Part shown: positions 52,701-60,449 of the stretch, in pieces | Position numbering within the stretch: the first letter of the stretch is position 1 | Layout of the letters: each line of letters begins with the position of its first letter | From: Agromyces terreus | GTDB taxonomy: Bacteria; Actinomycetota; Actinomycetes; Actinomycetales; Microbacteriaceae | Length of the DNA: 64,000 nucleotides | Reading direction: 5' to 3' | Assembly (NCBI RefSeq): GCF_009749465.1 | Contig: NZ_WBIS01000001.1 | Coordinates: 434,001-498,000, forward strand | The notes under the pieces: generated by a model | The model's database searches: none | The model's input: only the letters and a program-made list of their open reading frames with translations | Told to the model about the DNA's origin: nothing | Program-made: the position numbers and the translations under genes

Positions 52701-55412
52701 GCAACCGACCCCGCCCCCGCGAACGACGAGGCATCGGCCACCATCACGTCTCGTGCCGTGTCGGATCTGATCACGCTCAAATGGGACACCACCCAGGCGC
52801 CCACCGAGCCCCCGCGCACGTTCGTCGCTGGAGAGGAGGTGACCTACTACGTCGCGGCGGGAAATCTCGGGCCGTCCGATGCGTCCACCGCGGTTGTGAC
52901 CGACGTGCTGCCCGTGGGCGTCACCTTCGTGTCATCGATTCCGGAGTGCGCGTTCGCGGCTCCTGCGACGGTGAGCTGCGCCCTACCCGACGTGCCCGTC
53001 GGCTTCGCGGCCGTGTTCCCGATCGTCGTACGGCTGGACGCCGACCTCGAACCGGGGGCGCTCCTCACCAACACCGCGTCTATCACGCTCACCGACCCCG
53101 AGCGGGTGGACCCGGTCTCCGACAACAATGTCGCCGCCCGCACGAACCCGGTGGTTGTAAACGCCGACCTGGTCGTCTCGAAGCAGACGTACTCGCTCGA
53201 TCTGCCCGAGTTCACCGTCACGTCGCCCGCGGCTGCACCGGCCGGCGCCCAGTCGGGCTACGCCATCGACGTGCGCAACGACGGTCCCTCGGTCGCGCGT
53301 GACGCCGTACTCGTGGACTCATCGACGTTGACACGCTTCCACGTCAACCAGGTGCGGGTGATCCGCGATGGTGTCGCGGAGGACATCACCGCGCAGTGCT
53401 CGTCGAGCGGCGGAGACCTGCAATGCCCGCTCGGCGATATCCCGCCTTTCGCGCCGGGTGAACCGTCGTGGTTGGTGCAGGTGGACGGCATGACGCTATC
53501 CGACGCCGTTGCCGGCGAGTACGTCAACACAGCTACCGTGACCTCCGTGACCCCCGACGGCGACCCGTCCGACAACGAGTCGCAAGCGCCCATCACGGTC
53601 ACCGATCCTGTCGCCACGCTCTCGATCACCAAGACCGCGACCGGAATGGCTGATGTCGACGGCGACGGCGACGCGGATGTCGTGCCCGGCGGCAGCTTCG
53701 CCTACGAGATCGAGGTCGCGAACGTGCTCGACATCTCCCGCGAAGGCGCGGCGGATGCACCCGACACCGTCGTCACCGACACGCTGCCCGAGGGGTTCGT
53801 CGTCGAGGCAGCGTCAGCGACCCAGGGGGTGTGCACGATCACCCCGCCCCGCACGGTATCCTGCGACCTCGGCACTGTGCTGGGCCCCGGTCGCATGCCC
53901 GAGCCACCGCCGGTGCAAATCACGCTCTCGGGGAGGACGCTCCCGTCGCTGGCCGGCACCCCCAGCGTGGTGAACACGGCCTCGGCTGCCTCCTCCATCG
54001 CGGCAACGGTGAGCGCGGAGGCCGCGAACGACGTCGTTCCGGTCGCAGACCTGTCGATCGTGAAGGTCGCCGACGCTGAGGAGTTCGCCGCCGGAGGAAC
54101 CGCGGGATTCAGCCTCGTCGTCACCAACGCGGGGCCGTCCGACGCGGTCACGATCGAGGTCGGAGATCTCTTCCCGGCGGAGTTGACGTTCGAACCTGAG
54201 GCGTCGGAACCCACCTGCACACCCGCAACACAGGATGGCACGGTGTTCGTGTCGTGCGGGATCGGCACACTCACCGCGGGCGAGACCCGCACAGTGAGGG
54301 TCGGAGCCTCTATCGACCCGGCCCAGTCGCCCGCCGAGGTGGTGAACGTCTCGGCTGTTTCGTCACCGACGACGGGGGATTACGACTTCGCCAACAACCG
54401 GTCGGATGCGCCCGTGCGGATCGTGCAGTCGGCCGACCTGGTCGTGACGAAGACGGCCGATGCCGCATCCCAGGCCGCGGGCGAGTCGGTGACTTACACG
54501 ATCGGCGTCACGAACACGGGGCCGTCGGACGCGTCCGCTGTGGAGATCGTCGACACGGTCCCGGCGGGCACGATCTTGAGCTCGGTCGGTGTATCCGAGG
54601 GGCTCGTCTGCACGGACGACGGCGCGACCGTCACGTGCGCCCTGGCGACGCTTCCATCGGGTGCCTCCGCGACCGTCACGATCGTCGTCGACCTGCCCGA
54701 GACTCTTGAGCCGGGGCCTGTCACGAACGTCGTCGAGGCCTCCTCCGACACCCCCGACCCCGACGAGTCGAGCAACACTGCGAGCGCGACCGTCGATGTC
54801 TTCGTCAACGCCGACATCGCGGTGAAGAAGTCAGTGCTCACTCCGACGCCCACGGCTGGCCGGCCCATCTCCTTCGCGATCGACGTGGTCAACAGCGGCC
54901 CCCAGGCTGCGCCGCGGGTCGTCGTGAGCGACTCGCTCGTCGATGGTCTCGTCTTCTCATCGGCCACGGCCGCCGGCGGAACCTGCCAGGTTACCGCCCC
55001 GGAGGGCATCCAGATCGTCACGTGCGAGATCGCGTCACTCGCGGTCGGAGACTCGGCTCGAGTCGTGGTCACTGCGGTGCCCGAAGCCACCGTCACCGAG
55101 ATCGTGAACGGCGCGTTCGTCGGCTCTGCGGCGCTCGACGCCGCAAGCGATGACAACTACGACGAGATCTCGGTCACGGTCGCACCTGAAGCGGGCGACG
55201 GCGGCGAGACCCCACCGCCCGATCCAGGTGCCCCACCGCCCGCCGGCGGCGACGGCGGCGAGATACCAGCGGGCAGCGGACTTCCTCCGACCGGTGTGCC
55301 GTGGCCGCTGCAGGCGCTTCTCTGGGGGATCGCGCTCATCGCGGCCGGAGTCCTCTTCTCCGTCCTGCGTGCGCTGGACGGGATGCGCCGACGCGGTGAG
55401 CTGCAAGGCTGA
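49788..55412 (+). CDS. Giant DUF11-repeat surface protein with LPPTG sortase motif
   Basis: 1,874 residues. A signal peptide (basic start, then V-I-V-A-V-V-V-A-L-I-A-A) precedes an N-terminal beta-rich domain (about 35-355, with W-A-G-L-Y-W-G-A). Then follow about eleven DUF11 repeats of 110-140 residues, most opening A-D-L-x-V-x-K and containing V-x-N-x-G-P-S-x-A. A Gly/Pro-rich spacer precedes L-P-P-T-G, a hydrophobic helix and a basic tail: a sortase-type wall anchor. It is probably a wall-attached stalk or adhesin. It is the main intact cargo of the island. No sortase is in the window. Confidence 0.88.
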   Translation: MLEGRESGRLRFVIVAVVVALIAAMVPVVSTAAPIAPFAARFSADDNGTIRIFGNNLLSCPTSDSRCAGARAGTTSLNNNSFAMTNLDTDGVAGTFNSSSATVAGPAGSEVLWAGLYWGARLSRGTGGEIGSGARQQMSLRLPGAGSYQTVTSQVGFGPTVGDQAYQEFADVTALVQAAGQGVYWGANVVAGTGEDRYAGWSLVVVFRAPSLPLRNLTVFDGFADVGRNEPQQVVLSGFRVPVNGPVDTQLGMVAYEGDFSTSGDNARLNETLLSTTPLSRGSNFFNGTNDDNGTSVASRTPAHVNMLGYDVKNLPANGIPNGATSATLSFESTGDRYFPGVATTAIRLFAPDFTTSTKTVVDLAGRNPGFPGDELQYTLTYPNTGQDPAVDVTMTDTLPPGTTFVSATPSSGSCVGAGSVVECDVGTIPVGGVWSATVRVLVGPDAGGTTLRNAAVLDYTAQTLDRDLTYVVAPAEIAISAQADLSVDKTMEPDPAFAGGEVTATIVVANDGPNSARDVVVEDRLPVGAEVVSIDAEQGSCDERAAVVTCALGSLATGAVVTVTLVLATQPDTTAASLVNVASVSSPTADPDLGDNTSGASVALTRAANLVVTKDAADTEVVPGATTSYTITVVNDGPSSADDVVIADAVGDERLILTAASLSGATCTFAASAATCELAALAPGASATMTVEARLSPDAPGALALLNTATVSSATADLNPDDNVATATVSAAEPSADVAVEKSVGDIVAGGQATYTVEVVNVGPSTASTVALEDVLPDGFTAVRAISSRGTCEIAAAVTCDLGDLPGPDGSGVVSSATITIVADVSPTQPAEDVSNTASIETATADPDSTDDASTATATVQAVADLAVTKSADPVQPAAGTDVTFTVGVTNRGPSAAADVVLTDSLPTGLVLAAVNPGAGIACSAAGTTLTCDARSLDVGATATVGIVMTVPPDFDLDAGAVNTASVASAATDPAPANDEASATITSRAVSDLITLKWDTTQAPTEPPRTFVAGEEVTYYVAAGNLGPSDASTAVVTDVLPVGVTFVSSIPECAFAAPATVSCALPDVPVGFAAVFPIVVRLDADLEPGALLTNTASITLTDPERVDPVSDNNVAARTNPVVVNADLVVSKQTYSLDLPEFTVTSPAAAPAGAQSGYAIDVRNDGPSVARDAVLVDSSTLTRFHVNQVRVIRDGVAEDITAQCSSSGGDLQCPLGDIPPFAPGEPSWLVQVDGMTLSDAVAGEYVNTATVTSVTPDGDPSDNESQAPITVTDPVATLSITKTATGMADVDGDGDADVVPGGSFAYEIEVANVLDISREGAADAPDTVVTDTLPEGFVVEAASATQGVCTITPPRTVSCDLGTVLGPGRMPEPPPVQITLSGRTLPSLAGTPSVVNTASAASSIAATVSAEAANDVVPVADLSIVKVADAEEFAAGGTAGFSLVVTNAGPSDAVTIEVGDLFPAELTFEPEASEPTCTPATQDGTVFVSCGIGTLTAGETRTVRVGASIDPAQSPAEVVNVSAVSSPTTGDYDFANNRSDAPVRIVQSADLVVTKTADAASQAAGESVTYTIGVTNTGPSDASAVEIVDTVPAGTILSSVGVSEGLVCTDDGATVTCALATLPSGASATVTIVVDLPETLEPGPVTNVVEASSDTPDPDESSNTASATVDVFVNADIAVKKSVLTPTPTAGRPISFAIDVVNSGPQAAPRVVVSDSLVDGLVFSSATAAGGTCQVTAPEGIQIVTCEIASLAVGDSARVVVTAVPEATVTEIVNGAFVGSAALDAASDDNYDEISVTVAPEAGDGGETPPPDPGAPPPAGGDGGEIPAGSGLPPTGVPWPLQALLWGIALIAAGVLFSVLRALDGMRRRGELQG

Positions 55413-55591
55413 GCGACGTCACCCATCCGTGCCGCGATTGTGTCGCAAAGGTCGCCAGTTTCAACACCTCGCGAGCGTCTGGCCGAGTCTGCGCTCACAT
55501 TGGCCCACCTCGGGGGCGCCAGAAGGCTTTTCCCGTTTTGATTGAGGTGTCTGTTGTCGCAACACGCGCGGCTCCGTAGGTAGGGGACAGC
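55413..55591. other. Gap after the DUF11 gene
   Basis: 179 nt with no recognisable gene or strong hairpin. Confidence 0.4.
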
Positions 55592-55767
55592 ATGACAGGA
55601 AAGTTCGAGGCCCATAAGGACGTGGCGGGGCAGTACCGTTACCGGCTAAGGCGAGGAATGGACAAATCATCGCCGCTTCGGAGGTATACAACGCAAAGGC
55701 CAGTGCACTGGATGGCATCGAATCCGTTCGCGCGAATGCCGGCGCACGCGTCGACGATCTCACCTGA
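55592..55767 (+). pseudogene. DUF1508 (YegP-like) protein, frameshifted
   Basis: Begins M-T-G-K-F-E-A-H-K-D-V-A-G-Q-Y-R-Y-R-L, the usual DUF1508 start. The sense then moves to another frame at about 55647, reading K-A-R-N-G-Q-I-I-A-A-S-E-V-Y then A-L-D-G-I-E-S-V-R to a TGA at 55765-55767. One lost base around the codon for Leu (CTAAGG) explains it. The intact protein would be about 59 residues. Probably a recent loss. Confidence 0.75.
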
Positions 55768-55781
55768 ATCGGCGCCTGACC

Positions 55782-56214
55782 GTGGACTTCGCCCAGGCGG
55801 AAAGAGGAATCCGCACGCTCATGAACGGCTATTTTGACGTACTGCATACCCAGGACATCGATCTGGTCGACCGAGTGTCCCACCGAAAGTGCCTGCTGTA
55901 CTCCGCCCAGGGCGGAGAACTCAGCGTCCGACCATTCCCTGAGTATCGGGAGATTGTGCGGAGACGAACCTTGCCGGCGGCACTTGGTCGGGAACGCCCA
56001 GGACGACATCTTGTTGTTCGACCAGGCTTCGCCGACCCTCGCCTTCCTGAAGCCCCAACTTCAGATATTCGGCGGCGTCATGCAGGACTGCCTCAACCTC
56101 GCCTTCGTCGACGGCCAGTGGCGGGTGGTCGCCAAACTGGGGGAGAAGGTCGCCGCCGACTTGGAGGCAACGCCCGTGCGCGCTGGTGCCACCGGCGCAG
56201 GATGGCGTAGTTGA
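55782..56214 (+). pseudogene. Lumazine-binding/NTF2-like protein, frameshifted
   Basis: One frame starts with GTG and reads A-E-R-G-I-R-T-L-M-N-G-Y-F-D-V-L-H-T-Q-D; a second frame, after about 55975, continues N-A-Q-D-D-I-L-L-F-D-Q-A and F-V-D-G-Q-W-R-V-V-A-K-L. Together they match the small SnoaL/lumazine-binding fold, about 130 residues. The change of frame, with no start for the second half, marks a pseudogene. The family assignment is moderate. Confidence 0.62.
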
Positions 56215-56828
56215 TGACGATGAAGGCGGCTCGATCTGCGCGGTCACTCCGCGCCCATCCGACATTTGCGACCACTCTCTGGCCCTGGTTGCGCATTCTC
56301 GCGGCCCTAATCGTAATTGCGGCGGTCGTGGCGCAGCTCGGAGCTTCGATTGCGAAGGCCGAGGAGCTCGGTCGCGATGTCGGTACGGTGGTCGCGAATT
56401 TTCTGAGCTTCTTCACCGTGCTGTCTAACGCGATGTCAGCAGCAGTGCTGTGTTGGGCAGGGGTGCACAGCCTGATCGACAAGGGCGAAGGTGCTCAGCC
56501 GCGCTCACTCTCGATTGCACTCGCCTGTGTCACGACTTACATGGTTGTGACCGGTCTTGTCTACAACGCCCTCCTGCGCAACGAGGCACTCCCTCAGGGC
56601 AGCGCCCCGCTTGTGCGCGGGCCGTTGATCGTCAGCCCGCTCACCGGTGAACGGCCGTGGTATCCCTACCCGTTCCTCAACCCCTTCACGGTGGGCGGCT
56701 GGGGTTGGGTGCTCGTCTACGTCGCTGTGACCGCCGCGGTCGTACTTGCGGTCGGGCTGCTGGTCGTCGCGTGGACCCGTCGGGACTCCGCGCTGTCAAA
56801 GCGGGACGCGACCGTGAGCGAGCGTTAG
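56211..56828 (+). CDS. Pr6Pr-like membrane protein, apparently shortened
   Basis: 205 residues, four predicted helices (about 27-45, 62-84, 97-120, 166-190). T-T-Y-M-V-V-T-G-L-V-Y-N-A-L-L-R, L-V-R-G-P-L-I and W-Y-P-Y-P-F-L-N-P are Pr6Pr-family landmarks. In relatives as I recall them, about 45-50 residues with two more helices lie between the P-Q-G and L-V-R-G-P parts, absent here. An in-frame internal deletion is therefore suspected. Overlaps the end of the preceding pseudogene by 4 nt. Confidence 0.6.
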   Translation: MMTMKAARSARSLRAHPTFATTLWPWLRILAALIVIAAVVAQLGASIAKAEELGRDVGTVVANFLSFFTVLSNAMSAAVLCWAGVHSLIDKGEGAQPRSLSIALACVTTYMVVTGLVYNALLRNEALPQGSAPLVRGPLIVSPLTGERPWYPYPFLNPFTVGGWGWVLVYVAVTAAVVLAVGLLVVAWTRRDSALSKRDATVSER

Positions 56829-57391
56829 GAGCGAGACGGGCGTCTGAGGTCGAGGGCAGGTCGGTCAGTCTCGGACTCGAGTTCAACTTCGAACGCTTGG
56901 CGCGGCATCCGATCTCATAGTCGGCGCGCAAGGGCGGTGAGCCGGAGGGCTTGGCTTCCTTCTTGGCCAGGGTCCGCGAGCACGGAACGAACGCCGACCG
57001 AGTCTCGCGACGATGGCATTGTGCTCTACCGGATCGCATCCACAGTCAACTTGGCCCCGCTCAAGTTCATCGCGCAGGACATGGCCGCGAGCGCGAGCAC
57101 CTCGACGCGCACCATGGTCCGGGCGCGGCATCGCGAGTTTGCTGGTGCTGCCGACCCGAGCGGCGTAGCTCTTGGCCGAGCGAGACACCCGAGCGGCCGA
57201 ATCGTAGAGCTGTCCGGTCCCCGATCTCGTCCGATTGGATGTCGAGAATCGCCTCCGTCGGATCGCCCATATGTCGCCCGCGTCTGCTGTGAATGTGGGC
57301 GAATCCTCGTGCATGTTCCTGTTTGCGCATGCCCTTGGCAGCCACAGGATTACGCGGTCTTCGATGCCGAACGTCGATCATTCATATGCCC
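56829..57391. other. Gene-poor right end of the island
   Basis: 563 nt with several open frames on both strands but no protein-like sequence I recognise, no ribosome sites and no clear hairpin. It may hold decayed gene remnants. Confidence 0.4.
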
Positions 57392-57432
57392 CAATTCCCC
57401 CCATCTCCACCATCGGCCGTTGTCGCACGTTG
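57392..57432 (+). repeat. Right attachment repeat (attR-like)
   Basis: Exact copy of 47601-47641. It contains the last 21 bases of tmRNA but no upstream tmRNA sequence. Confidence 0.93.
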
Positions 57433-57440
57433 CAAATCGA

Positions 57441-57478
57441 ACGCGAACGGCCGTCCCTCGGGGCGGCCGTTCGCGTTT
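57441..57478 (+). terminator. Presumed native tmRNA terminator, displaced by the island
   Basis: 13-bp perfect stem (57441-57453 with 57464-57476), 8 nt beyond the right repeat, i.e. where tmRNA would end if the island were excised. It also lies at the end of the convergent DUF1653 gene. Confidence 0.65.
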
Positions 57479-57539
57479 CCGGTGCGGGTCGGCGCGGCGC
57501 AGGTCCGCCGTGCCCGTCGCCGCGACCGGTCACCGTGAC

Positions 57540-57770
57540 TCACACAGCGTCGATGCGCCTGAACCTGGGCACCGCCGCGCCGCCGACCTCGACCGACTCG
57601 ACGAACATCCCGGCCGGGCGGATCCAGACGCCGTGCTCGCCGTAGAGGGCCCGGTAGACCACGAACCATTCCTCGGTCTCTGAGTGGCGGGCGAGCTCGA
57701 GCACCTCGTATCGGTTGCCCTTGTAGTGCTCGTAGAGCCCGGGTTCGATGTCGGGCGCGGGGCCGGTCAT
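57540..57770 (-). CDS. DUF1653 domain-containing protein
   Basis: 76 residues. Y-E-H-Y-K-G-N-R-Y-E-V-L near residue 13, the V-V-Y-R-A-L-Y-G strand near 37 and W-I-R-P near 49 are the family landmarks. Function unknown. It begins on the stop of the LLM gene (ATGA), so the two are translated together. Confidence 0.88.
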   Translation of the reverse strand: MTGPAPDIEPGLYEHYKGNRYEVLELARHSETEEWFVVYRALYGEHGVWIRPAGMFVESVEVGGAAVPRFRRIDAV

Positions 57771-58726
57771 GCGCGTCCGTCGAGGTGCGGGAGCACCGCC
57801 GTGCCCAGGAGCTCGACATGCTCGAGATCACGTTGGTCGACGGTCTGCAGGTACACGCGGTCGGCGCCGAGCCCGCGCAGGCGTTCGATCTTCTCGATGG
57901 CGGCCTCGGGCGTGCCCGCGACGTTCACGTCGGCGAACTCGTCGGGGTCGGCGTCGATCGCCGCGAGTCGGCGGAGGTAGGTCGCATCGTCCTCGGCCAC
58001 GACGGTGGGCAGCGCCACCGACAGCTTCAACGTGGCCGGGTCGCGATCGATCGCCTCGCAGGCCCGCCGGACGCCGTCGAACTTCGCGGCGACGACGTCT
58101 TCGCCCTGGAACCCGATGTTGAACTCGGTCGCGAACCGCGCGGCCAGCGCCGGCGTGCGCCTCGGACCGCCGCCGCCGACGATGACCGGCACGGGGCGCT
58201 GCACGGGCCGGGGGAGCGCGGGGGCGCCCGCGAGCGTGTAGTGCTCGCCCGAGAAGTCGAAGGAGCCGCCGTCGACCGTGCCCCAGAGCCCGGTCACGAT
58301 CGCGAGCTGCTCTTCGAGCATGCCGAAGCGCTTCTCGGGGAACGGGATGCCGTACGCGCGGTGCTCTTCGGCGAACCAGCCCGTGCCGAGTCCGAGTTCG
58401 GCCCGCCCGCCCGACATCTGGTCGACCTGGGCGACCTGGATCGCGAGGATGCCCGGCACGCGGTACGTGACCGAGGAGACGAGCGTGCCGAGGCGAATGC
58501 GGCGGGTCTCGCGGGCCAGCCCGGCGAGCGCGGTCCAGGCGTCGGTCGGCCCCGGAAGCGGGTCGCCGCCGCCCATGCGGAGGTAGTGGTCGGAACGGAA
58601 CCAGCCGTCGAAGCCGAGCCGTTCGGCGGCCTGCGCGTGGGCGAGCTGTTCGTCGTAGCTCGCGCCCTGCTGCGGCTCGGTGAAGAGGCAGACCTCGAAC
58701 GGTCGCCGGTCGGTCGAATCGGTCAT
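57767..58726 (-). CDS. LLM class F420/flavin-dependent oxidoreductase
   Basis: 319 residues, luciferase-like barrel. Landmarks: G-F-D-G-W-F-R-S-D-H-Y near residue 35, R-I-R-L-G-T-L-V-S near 78, G-R-A-E-L-G-L-G-T-G-W near 107, then P-V-I-V-G-G-G-G near 168. The layout fits the F420-dependent group of actinobacteria. AGGAG precedes the ATG. Substrate unknown. Confidence 0.88.
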   Translation of the reverse strand: MTDSTDRRPFEVCLFTEPQQGASYDEQLAHAQAAERLGFDGWFRSDHYLRMGGGDPLPGPTDAWTALAGLARETRRIRLGTLVSSVTYRVPGILAIQVAQVDQMSGGRAELGLGTGWFAEEHRAYGIPFPEKRFGMLEEQLAIVTGLWGTVDGGSFDFSGEHYTLAGAPALPRPVQRPVPVIVGGGGPRRTPALAARFATEFNIGFQGEDVVAAKFDGVRRACEAIDRDPATLKLSVALPTVVAEDDATYLRRLAAIDADPDEFADVNVAGTPEAAIEKIERLRGLGADRVYLQTVDQRDLEHVELLGTAVLPHLDGRA

Positions 58727-58778
58727 GCGTGCTCCTGGTTCTTCTGGATCGGTGCAGACGGTCGGTGCCGCGATCGGA

Positions 58779-59660
58779 TCAGCGAGGGGCGTCGGATGCC
58801 GCGGCGCCGGCGATCGTGCTCAGTGCGGCCCCGTGCAGCAGGCCGTTCGTCGCGAGCGCCGAGCCGTGGGCGTGACCGGGTGCGCCGTCGACCGAGGTGA
58901 AGACGCCTCCGGCCTCTTCGACGATCGGGACGAGCGCGGCGAGGTCGTACTCCTTCACGTCGAACTCGCCCACGATGTCGACGAGCCCCTCGGCGAGCAG
59001 CATGTACGACCAGAGGTCGCCGTAGGCGCGGTCGCGCCAGACGGCTTCGCCGAGTGCGAGCAGTGCGGGCAGGCGGCCCGCGTCGCGCCACTGCGCGATG
59101 CTCTGGAAGCTCAGCGACGCGTCGGCGAGGTCGGCGACCCCAGAGACCCGGATGCGGCGGGCAGCCGAGTCGTGTCCGGCGGCTCGGCCGGATGCGGACC
59201 GATCGTTCGCGCCCCCGGTGTTCGTCCAGGCGCCCTGGCCTCTCGCCGCCCACCAGCGGCGGTCGAAGGTGGGCATCGATGCGACGCCCACCACCGGCTC
59301 GCCGTCGATCGCGAGGGAGATGAGCGCACCCCACACCGGCACGCCGCGGAGGAAGTTCGAGGTGCCGTCGATCGGATCGATGATCCACTGCCGGGAGCCG
59401 CGGTCGTCGCGGCCGTACTCCTCGCCGAGGATGCCGTCGGCCGGGCGCGCCTCGGAGAGGCGGTCGCGCAGCGCCCGCTCGACGGCGAGGTCGGACTCGG
59501 TCACGAACGTGCGGTCGGGCTTCGTCGCGATCTCGAGGTCGGCGGATCGGAAGCGTTCGAGCGCGATGCGGTCGGCGAGGTCGGCGAGTTCGAGCGCGAG
59601 CTCGAGGTCGTCGAGGAGTTCGCGGCGGGGCGTGCGCTCGCTGGGCGTGGGGTCGGTCAC
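58779..59660 (-). CDS. Inositol-monophosphatase-family phosphatase, probably histidinol-phosphatase (HisN-like)
   Basis: 293 residues. The metal sites are clear: G-E-E-Y near residue 80, D-P-I-D-G-T-S-N-F near 98-106, and V-K-E-Y-D-L-A-A-L near 235. The W-G-A-L-I and D-L-W-S-Y motifs fit the actinobacterial HisN branch, which removes phosphate from histidinol phosphate; other IMPase substrates cannot be excluded. The GTG at 59660 is 7 nt after TAGCCT; an ATG 10 codons upstream is the alternative. Confidence 0.85.
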   Translation of the reverse strand: MTDPTPSERTPRRELLDDLELALELADLADRIALERFRSADLEIATKPDRTFVTESDLAVERALRDRLSEARPADGILGEEYGRDDRGSRQWIIDPIDGTSNFLRGVPVWGALISLAIDGEPVVGVASMPTFDRRWWAARGQGAWTNTGGANDRSASGRAAGHDSAARRIRVSGVADLADASLSFQSIAQWRDAGRLPALLALGEAVWRDRAYGDLWSYMLLAEGLVDIVGEFDVKEYDLAALVPIVEEAGGVFTSVDGAPGHAHGSALATNGLLHGAALSTIAGAAASDAPR

Positions 59661-59667
59661 GCGATTC

Positions 59668-59673
59668 AGGCTA
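59668..59673 (-). promoter_or_regulatory. -10 element of the HisN-like gene
   Basis: TAGCCT on the minus strand, 7 nt before the GTG at 59660. Confidence 0.45.
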
Positions 59674-59777
59674 TCGTTCGGGCGCGACATCCGTCCGTCG
59701 GCCTCGATTCGCGCAAGTCGCCCTCTCCTGCTAACGTTGTCTCTCGGCCCGGGGTGATGAAAATCGCACGGGGCCAT

Positions 59778-59850
<73 letters not shown>

Positions 59851-59856
59851 CGATCA

Positions 59857-59888
59857 GCCCCGAACCTCTCGCCAGGTTCGGGGCTTTT
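59857..59888 (+). terminator. Terminator of tRNA-Lys
   Basis: 11-bp perfect stem (59857-59867 with 59874-59884) followed by TTTT. Confidence 0.85.
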
Positions 59889-59905
59889 CTCTTGCCACGG
59901 GCGAA

Positions 59906-59933
59906 GCCCCGGACCTCGCGCGAGGTCCGGGGC
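59906..59933. terminator. Palindrome at the end of the DUF7144 gene
   Basis: A 28-bp perfect palindrome, 35 nt beyond the stop of the convergent membrane-protein gene. Likely its terminator. Confidence 0.55.
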
Positions 59934-59968
59934 TCCATCGGTTCGTGCGCCCTGAGCGGGGCGATCGA

Positions 59969-60376
59969 TCAGTCGCGCTCGGCCTTCAGGTCCCGACCGT
60001 GCACGAGGATCGCGAAGATGACGAGCACGTCGATCGTGATGACGATGATCGCCCACCACGGTTGGGCCGGCAGCAGGAGCAACTGCCCGATCGCGCTGAG
60101 CGCGGCGGCGATGACCGCGATCACGCGCGCCCAGGTCGCTCCGGTCAGCAGCGCGAGGCCGGCGAGCAGCAGCACCGCGCCGATGATGACGTTCCACCAG
60201 CCCCATCCGGTCAGGTCGAACAGGAACAGCGTCCCGTCGGCCACGACGTAGTAGAAGTTGGACCCCCAGAGGGCGACGATTCCCTGCAACAGGCTGAACA
60301 CGCCGTTGAGGATGAGGATCGCGGCCGCGAAGGCCACCCATCCCACCCAGCCCGACATCGTCTTGGTCTCGCTCAC
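59969..60376 (-). CDS. DUF7144 family membrane protein
   Basis: 135 residues, four predicted membrane helices. The motif N-G-V-F-S-L-L-Q-G near residue 24, then T-G-W-G-W-W-N and G-A-V-L-L-L-A-G, is typical of this small actinobacterial family of unknown function. The GTG follows CGGAG. Confidence 0.85.
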   Translation of the reverse strand: MSETKTMSGWVGWVAFAAAILILNGVFSLLQGIVALWGSNFYYVVADGTLFLFDLTGWGWWNVIIGAVLLLAGLALLTGATWARVIAVIAAALSAIGQLLLLPAQPWWAIIVITIDVLVIFAILVHGRDLKAERD

Positions 60377-60449
60377 GCGGTACTCCGTTCCTTCTCTTCC
60401 TCCGATTCCCGACGGGCGGCGCCCGCCGGGGTCCTGCTGCGCGACGGAC

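Larger units (their letters stand above)
47601..57432. mobile_element. Genomic island integrated at the tmRNA 3' end
   Basis: About 9.8 kb bounded by a perfect 41-bp direct repeat, the left copy forming the tmRNA T-arm, acceptor and CCA. tmRNA 3' ends are classic tyrosine-integrase targets. A decayed integrase lies just inside the left repeat. Cargo: GlxA-type regulator, giant DUF11 surface protein, two frameshifted small genes and a shortened membrane protein. Gene density and GC look lower than in the flanks by eye. No intact mobility gene remains. Confidence 0.88.

Noticed and set aside
56883..57314. 144-codon frame on the minus strand in the island
   Set aside because: Basic, low-complexity product without a recognisable motif or start signal.
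57380..57432. A second tRNA or tmRNA at the right repeat
   Set aside because: Only the last 21 bases of the tmRNA are present; there is no 5' partner for the acceptor stem.
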